This document shows positions 59,980 to 64,000 of a stretch of DNA of 64,000 bases, piece by piece. The notes under the pieces were generated by a model that was not told where the DNA came from, ran no database searches, and saw only the letters and a list, made by a program, of their open reading frames with translations. Positions within the stretch are counted from its first letter, which is position 1. Every line of letters begins with the position of its first letter. The position numbers and the translations under genes are program-made. This DNA comes from Massilia sp. IC2-278 (lineage in GTDB: Bacteria; Pseudomonadota; Gammaproteobacteria; Burkholderiales; Burkholderiaceae_D): the NCBI RefSeq assembly GCF_020708045.1, contig NZ_JAJFES010000005.1:26440-90439 (forward strand), given 5' to 3'.

Positions 59980-62900
59980 TCATGGCCGGCCGCGCAGCGT
60001 TGCCGCCTTGCCCTGGCCAGCCTTGTTCAGGCGTTCCGTCAGGCCTGCCTTGCCGCTTGCCGCCGCGTTGCCCGCTGCGTCACCATTGGCGCGCACTTCG
60101 CCCACGTTGATGCGGAACAGGGCAATCGCTTCGCGGCCGTTCAGGTCGCGTGCGATCAGCTTGATCTTCAGTTCGCCGTTCAGGCCCTTCGGCACCTCGC
60201 CGGTGAACTGGCCGGTCTGGCCGTTGAACTGGACCCAGGTCGGCAGCGGACGGCCATCCTGCAGCACCGCGGCCAGGCGCACGATGGCTTTCGGCTGGGT
60301 GTGGGCAAAGGCATCGGCCGGCACCGACATCGACAGTTTGGTGCCGGCGTCCACGAACTGGTCGGGCACGCCCTGGAACAGCACCAGCGCCGGCTCTTCG
60401 GCTTTCGCCACCACGGTGCGGAAGCCTTCCGAACGAGTGTACACGTCCGACAGCTCGGCGGCGCCGCGCAGGGCGTCGACGAAGTCCGGCGCCGCGGCGC
60501 GCACGCCGAAGCCGCTGCCCAGCAGCAGCGAATCGCCGCCGACCACGCTGCCCGGCGCCACGGCTTCGCGCACCAGCATCTGCGGCGCCGGCTCGGCCAC
60601 CGTGCTCAAGGCCGGCACCGCCGGCGTGAACACCGGGGTGACCACGACCGGCGGCGGCGGCAGCTGCGGCACCACCGGCGCGCTGACGCTGACCACGCCC
60701 GCGGTGTCGCCGCTGCGGCTGTTGCCCGCGGCGTCGGTCACGGTGGCGATCACGTCGTAGCTACGGCCTTCCGTCAGCGGCGCCGACGGCTGGGCCTTCG
60801 ACAGGTCCAGGCTCCAGCGGCCATCCTGCACCGGCACGGTGTAGTTCTGGCCGTTGACGTTGACGGTCAGGGTTTCGCCCGGGCGCACCACGGCTTCGCC
60901 GGTCAGGGTCGGCGTGGTACTGGTGGTGCTGATGCTGTCCACCGTCGGCGCATTCGGCGCTTCGCGGTCGAGCGTCACGTTGCGCGTGGTCTCCGGGCCC
61001 GACAGGCCCGCCGCCGTATTCGTCACGCGGGTGACGATGGTCCAGTCGGCATTGTGGGCGCCGTTGTCCTGCGCAGTCCAGTTGCCGCCGCGGACGGTGG
61101 CGTCGGTCCAGCTGGCGCCGCCGTCGAACGACACCTGCAGAACCTCGTTGCTGCCGAGCGGCGCGTCGATGCGGCCGGTAACGGTGCGTCCTGCGCCGCC
61201 GTCGGCGGTGATGAAGTCGTTCGGCGAGCTGCCGGTGTCGCGCGTCATCAGGTCGATGCTGGCGTGCTGGCCTGGCATGGCCGGATTGCCGACCGTGATC
61301 GTTACCTTCGTGGTCGCGTCCAGCGCGCCGTCGCTGCCGCGCACCAGCACCTCGATGCTGCCGAGCGCGCCGGCCGGCGGGGTGCCGGTGAAGGTCAGCG
61401 TGGCCGGGTCGAAGTGCAGCCAGGACGGCAGTTCGGCGCCGCCAGGCAGGCTGGCGTCGTAGGTGATGCCGGTGCTGTCGACGTCGGTGAACGGCGCCAC
61501 GGCCAGCGGCGCCATCGGCAGGCCGACGGTGGCGTTGCCGCGCACGTCCGGGCCGGCGACCGGCGCGTCGTTCACCGGGGTCACCGTGATCTCGACGGCA
61601 TAGGTATTGCTGCCGCCCTGGCCGTCGCTGACCGTGTACGTGAAGCGGTCGGCGCCGTTGTAGTTGGCGGCCGGGGTATAGGTGTAGCGACCGTCAGGCG
61701 CGATGCTCACGCTGCCGTGCTGCGCGCCCTGCTCCACCGCATAGCTGACCGGGTCGCGGTCGAAGTCGGTCGCTTGCGGCAGGCGGCCTTCGTGTGCCTG
61801 GTCTTCGGCGGTGACAAAGGCGTCGTTCGCGGCGAGCGGCGCATCGTTCACCGGGTTGACCGTGATGGCGACCGTGTACACGTTGTTGCCGCCCTGGCCG
61901 TCGCTGACGCGGTAGGTGAAGCTGTCGCTGCCGTTGAAGTCGAGCGCCGGGGTGTAGACGTAGCGGCCGTCGCGGTCGACCGTGACCTGGCCGTGCGCCG
62001 GGCCGCGCGCCAGCGCGTAGCTGACCGGGTCGTTGTCGACGTCGCTCGCGCGCGGCAGCTGGCCCTGGTGCGCCGTGTCTTCGTTCGTCACGATGGCGGT
62101 ATCGCTTGCCACCGGGGCGTCGTTGACCGCGTCGATGACGATGGTGACCGTGTGCAGGGTGCTGTCCTGGCCGTCGCTGACGCGGTAGACGAAGCTGTCG
62201 CTGCCGTTCGCGTTCGCGTGCGGGGTGTAGGTGTAGCGGCCATCGCTGCCCAGCACCAGTTCGCCCTTGGCCGGGCCGGTGGCCACCGAGTAGCTGACCG
62301 GATCGTTTTCGGCGTCCACGGCGCGCGGCAGGTTGCCGCTGGCGGGCGTGTCTTCCGGGGTGCGGATGGTGGCGGGGCCGGCCACCGGCGCGTCGTTCAC
62401 CGGGGTGACGGTGATGTCGACGCGGTAGGTGTTGGAACCGCCGTGGCCATCGTCGATCTTGTAGGTGAAGCTGTCGGCGCCGAAGAAGTCGCGCGCCGGG
62501 GTGTAGACGTAGCTGCCGTCGGCGGCGATCTCCACGCTGCCGTACTGCGGCTGCGACGCGCTGGAATACTCGGCGCGGTTGCCGTCCGGGTCGGTGTAGC
62601 CGGGCAGCTGGCCGCGCAGGACCGTGTCCTCGGCCGTGCTGGCGCTGGCGTTGGCCGCCACCGGCGCTTCGTTCAGGTCGGCGACCGACACGGTGACGGT
62701 GCGGGTGCTGGCGTTGCCGGTTTCGTCGCGCGCGACCACGGTGAAGGTGTAGCTGGCCTTGCTTTCGAAGTCGAGGTTGCCCTCGGCCAGGGTCACGGCG
62801 CCGCTAACGCCGTCGATGCGCAGCAGGGACGCGTCGCCGCTGCCGTCCAGGGTGTAGCCGACCACGCGGTTCGTGTAGTCGACGTTGTCGCTGGCCTGGG

Positions 62901-64000
62901 CGGTGTACAGCAGGTTCTGGTTTTCGTTCGCGCTGGCGGTCGTGCCCGAGCTGAAGGCCGGGGCCACTTCGTCGATGTTGGCGACGCTCACGGTGACCAG
63001 CTGCTCGCGCGCGTTGCCGCTGGCGTCGAGGGCGACGACGGTGAAGCGGTATTCGCGCTGGCCTTCGTAGTCGAGGTTGCCGTCCTTCAGGGTCACGGCG
63101 CCGCTGGTGCCGTCGATGTCCAGCAGGCCGGCGTCGAGCCCCGGGCGCAGCGCATAACGCACGACGCCGTCGGTCGACTCGATGCTGTCGAGCGCCTGTG
63201 CGGTGTACAGCAGGTCCTGGTTCTCGATCGCGCTCACGTTGGTGGCGGAAGCGAACACCGGCGCCACGTCGTCGAGGTCGGTGACGTTGACCGTGACCGC
63301 CTTCAGGGTGACGTTGCCGCTGGCGTCGACCGCGCGCACGGTGAAGCTGTACTCGGTCTTGCCGCCGAAGTCGAGGTTGCCGTCCTTCAGGGTCACGGCG
63401 CCGCTGGCGCTGTCGATCTGCAGCAGGCCGGCGTCGCCGTCCTCGTCCAGGTCGTAGGTGACCACGCCATTCGTGTAGTCCACGCTGTCCGTGGCCTGGG
63501 CCGTGTACAGCAGGTTCTGGTTCTCGTTGGCGCCGACGCTGGCGGGCGAGGTGAAGACCGGGCCGACTTCGTCGATGTTCGACACCGTCACGCTCACCGT
63601 CTGCAGGGTGGCGTTGCCGCTGGCGTCCACGGCGCGCACGGTGAAGCTGTAGTCGCGCTTGCCCTCGTAGTCGAGGTTGCCGTCCTTCAGGGTCACGGCG
63701 CCGCTGGTGCCGTCGATCTGCAGCAGGGCCGCGTCGCCGCCGGCGTCCAGCGTGTAGCGCACCACGCCGTCCGTGCGGTCGACCGCGTCAAGCGCCTGGG
63801 CGGTGTACAGCGCATTCTGGTTTTCCGGCACGGTGACGCTGGCCGGCGAAGTAAAGGCCGGGCCGACTTCGTCGATGTTCGACACCGTCACGCTCACCGT
63901 CTGCAGGGTGGCGTTGCCGCTGGCGTCCACCGCGCGCACGGTGAAGCTGTAGTCGCGCTTGCCCTCGAAGTCGAGGCTGCCGTTCTTCAGGGTCACCGCG
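59980..64000 (-). CDS. Giant cadherin/tandem-95 repeat surface protein, 5' truncated
   Basis: At least 1340 residues; the frame runs past the window end, so the start is missing. From the visible N-terminal side: at least four cadherin-like repeats of exactly 100 residues (ENQNLLYTAQA, SGAVTLKDGNLDFEG, YSFTVRAVDASGN). Four tandem-95/VCBS-type repeats of about 93 residues follow (EDTxxxGxLPxxxD, DGRYxYTP, DSFTYRVSDGQGG). Next come putative Ig (SWLHFDPATLTFTGTPP), Ig-like bacterial domains, and a basic C-terminal tail. It is probably a calcium-binding adhesin or biofilm matrix protein exported by the HlyD-type genes downstream. Confidence 0.9.
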   Translation of the reverse strand, partial: AVTLKNGSLDFEGKRDYSFTVRAVDASGNATLQTVSVTVSNIDEVGPAFTSPASVTVPENQNALYTAQALDAVDRTDGVVRYTLDAGGDAALLQIDGTSGAVTLKDGNLDYEGKRDYSFTVRAVDASGNATLQTVSVTVSNIDEVGPVFTSPASVGANENQNLLYTAQATDSVDYTNGVVTYDLDEDGDAGLLQIDSASGAVTLKDGNLDFGGKTEYSFTVRAVDASGNVTLKAVTVNVTDLDDVAPVFASATNVSAIENQDLLYTAQALDSIESTDGVVRYALRPGLDAGLLDIDGTSGAVTLKDGNLDYEGQREYRFTVVALDASGNAREQLVTVSVANIDEVAPAFSSGTTASANENQNLLYTAQASDNVDYTNRVVGYTLDGSGDASLLRIDGVSGAVTLAEGNLDFESKASYTFTVVARDETGNASTRTVTVSVADLNEAPVAANASASTAEDTVLRGQLPGYTDPDGNRAEYSSASQPQYGSVEIAADGSYVYTPARDFFGADSFTYKIDDGHGGSNTYRVDITVTPVNDAPVAGPATIRTPEDTPASGNLPRAVDAENDPVSYSVATGPAKGELVLGSDGRYTYTPHANANGSDSFVYRVSDGQDSTLHTVTIVIDAVNDAPVASDTAIVTNEDTAHQGQLPRASDVDNDPVSYALARGPAHGQVTVDRDGRYVYTPALDFNGSDSFTYRVSDGQGGNNVYTVAITVNPVNDAPLAANDAFVTAEDQAHEGRLPQATDFDRDPVSYAVEQGAQHGSVSIAPDGRYTYTPAANYNGADRFTYTVSDGQGGSNTYAVEITVTPVNDAPVAGPDVRGNATVGLPMAPLAVAPFTDVDSTGITYDASLPGGAELPSWLHFDPATLTFTGTPPAGALGSIEVLVRGSDGALDATTKVTITVGNPAMPGQHASIDLMTRDTGSSPNDFITADGGAGRTVTGRIDAPLGSNEVLQVSFDGGASWTDATVRGGNWTAQDNGAHNADWTIVTRVTNTAAGLSGPETTRNVTLDREAPNAPTVDSISTTSTTPTLTGEAVVRPGETLTVNVNGQNYTVPVQDGRWSLDLSKAQPSAPLTEGRSYDVIATVTDAAGNSRSGDTAGVVSVSAPVVPQLPPPPVVVTPVFTPAVPALSTVAEPAPQMLVREAVAPGSVVGGDSLLLGSGFGVRAAAPDFVDALRGAAELSDVYTRSEGFRTVVAKAEEPALVLFQGVPDQFVDAGTKLSMSVPADAFAHTQPKAIVRLAAVLQDGRPLPTWVQFNGQTGQFTGEVPKGLNGELKIKLIARDLNGREAIALFRINVGEVRANGDAAGNAAASGKAGLTERLNKAGQGKAATLRGRP
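62700..64000 (-). repeat. Coding tandem repeat with 300-bp period
   Basis: The DNA encoding the cadherin-like domains repeats with an exact 300-bp period; for example the segment encoding NQNLLYTAQ recurs near 62911, 63211, 63511 and 63811. Identity between neighbouring units is high, so the array is prone to length change by recombination. It continues beyond the window. Confidence 0.85.

Noticed and set aside
62700..64000. Regularly spaced repeats considered as a possible CRISPR-like array
   Set aside because: The 300-bp period is in frame and encodes cadherin-like domains; there are no short repeats with unique spacers.

Overview
The window looks like chromosomal DNA from a high-GC betaproteobacterium, most probably an Oxalobacteraceae member of the Massilia/Duganella/Telluria type. 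That placement is inferred from the gene content: a PEP-CTERM protein behind a sigma-54 promoter, a chitobiose-type cluster (TonB receptor, GH20, AmpG-like MFS), HAF-repeat exoproteins, a YgiW/QseBC-type operon and a large tandem-repeat surface protein. No rRNA or marker gene is present to confirm it.

Layout. 1-6.5 kb: 3' part of a GGDEF/EAL protein, HEAT-repeat protein, UV-damage endonuclease, methyltransferase, AraC regulator. 6.55-8.5 kb: an intact tRNA-Phe followed by a small, AT-richer, two-gene cassette (PD-(D/E)XK-like protein plus PIN-like protein). The cassette ends in an exact 18-bp copy of the tRNA anticodon arm, and a degenerate copy of the tRNA 3' end lies 0.6 kb further on. 8.5-15 kb: TerD protein and two paralogous HAF/PKD exoproteins flanking an SGNH lipoprotein. 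15-20 kb: small DUF proteins, two exported alpha/beta hydrolases and a LytS/LytTR two-component pair. 20-27 kb: SNF2 helicase, orphan branched-chain amino acid binding protein, lipoprotein hydrolase. 26.8-29.3 kb: QseB-QseC-YgiW-like operon. 29.5-35.6 kb: PEP-CTERM protein, SnoaL-like, CAP-domain, M13 peptidase, AraC-GyrI regulator.

35.6-40.8 kb is the accessory core. A complete IS3-family element sits inside a dispersed repeat. Next come a RidA protein, a fragment of a transporter gene, a 74-nt proline-tRNA-like cloverleaf with a 6-nt anticodon loop, an unrecognised 768-residue helical protein and a translationally coupled 174-residue protein. The tRNA-like gene and the two ORFs lie between inverted copies of the repeat, and outside those a short segment of an MFS transporter 3' end is repeated directly. 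I regard this as the best candidate for an undescribed system.

40.7-47.5 kb is an amino-sugar uptake and hydrolysis cluster. 47.7-56.4 kb holds housekeeping and accessory genes: PQQ-propeller lipoprotein, host-attachment protein, lipocalin, bestrophin, CoA-transferase, chemoreceptor, YjdM. 56.4-64 kb is an operon for a giant cadherin/tandem-95 repeat protein (truncated by the window edge) with two HlyD-type partners, one fused to an M50 protease.

Four intergenic copies (26.6, 32.0, 44.6, 55.7 kb) of a roughly 200-bp element with hairpin-forming terminal inverted repeats form a dispersed repeat family. No CRISPR array, rRNA, integrase or replication origin was seen.
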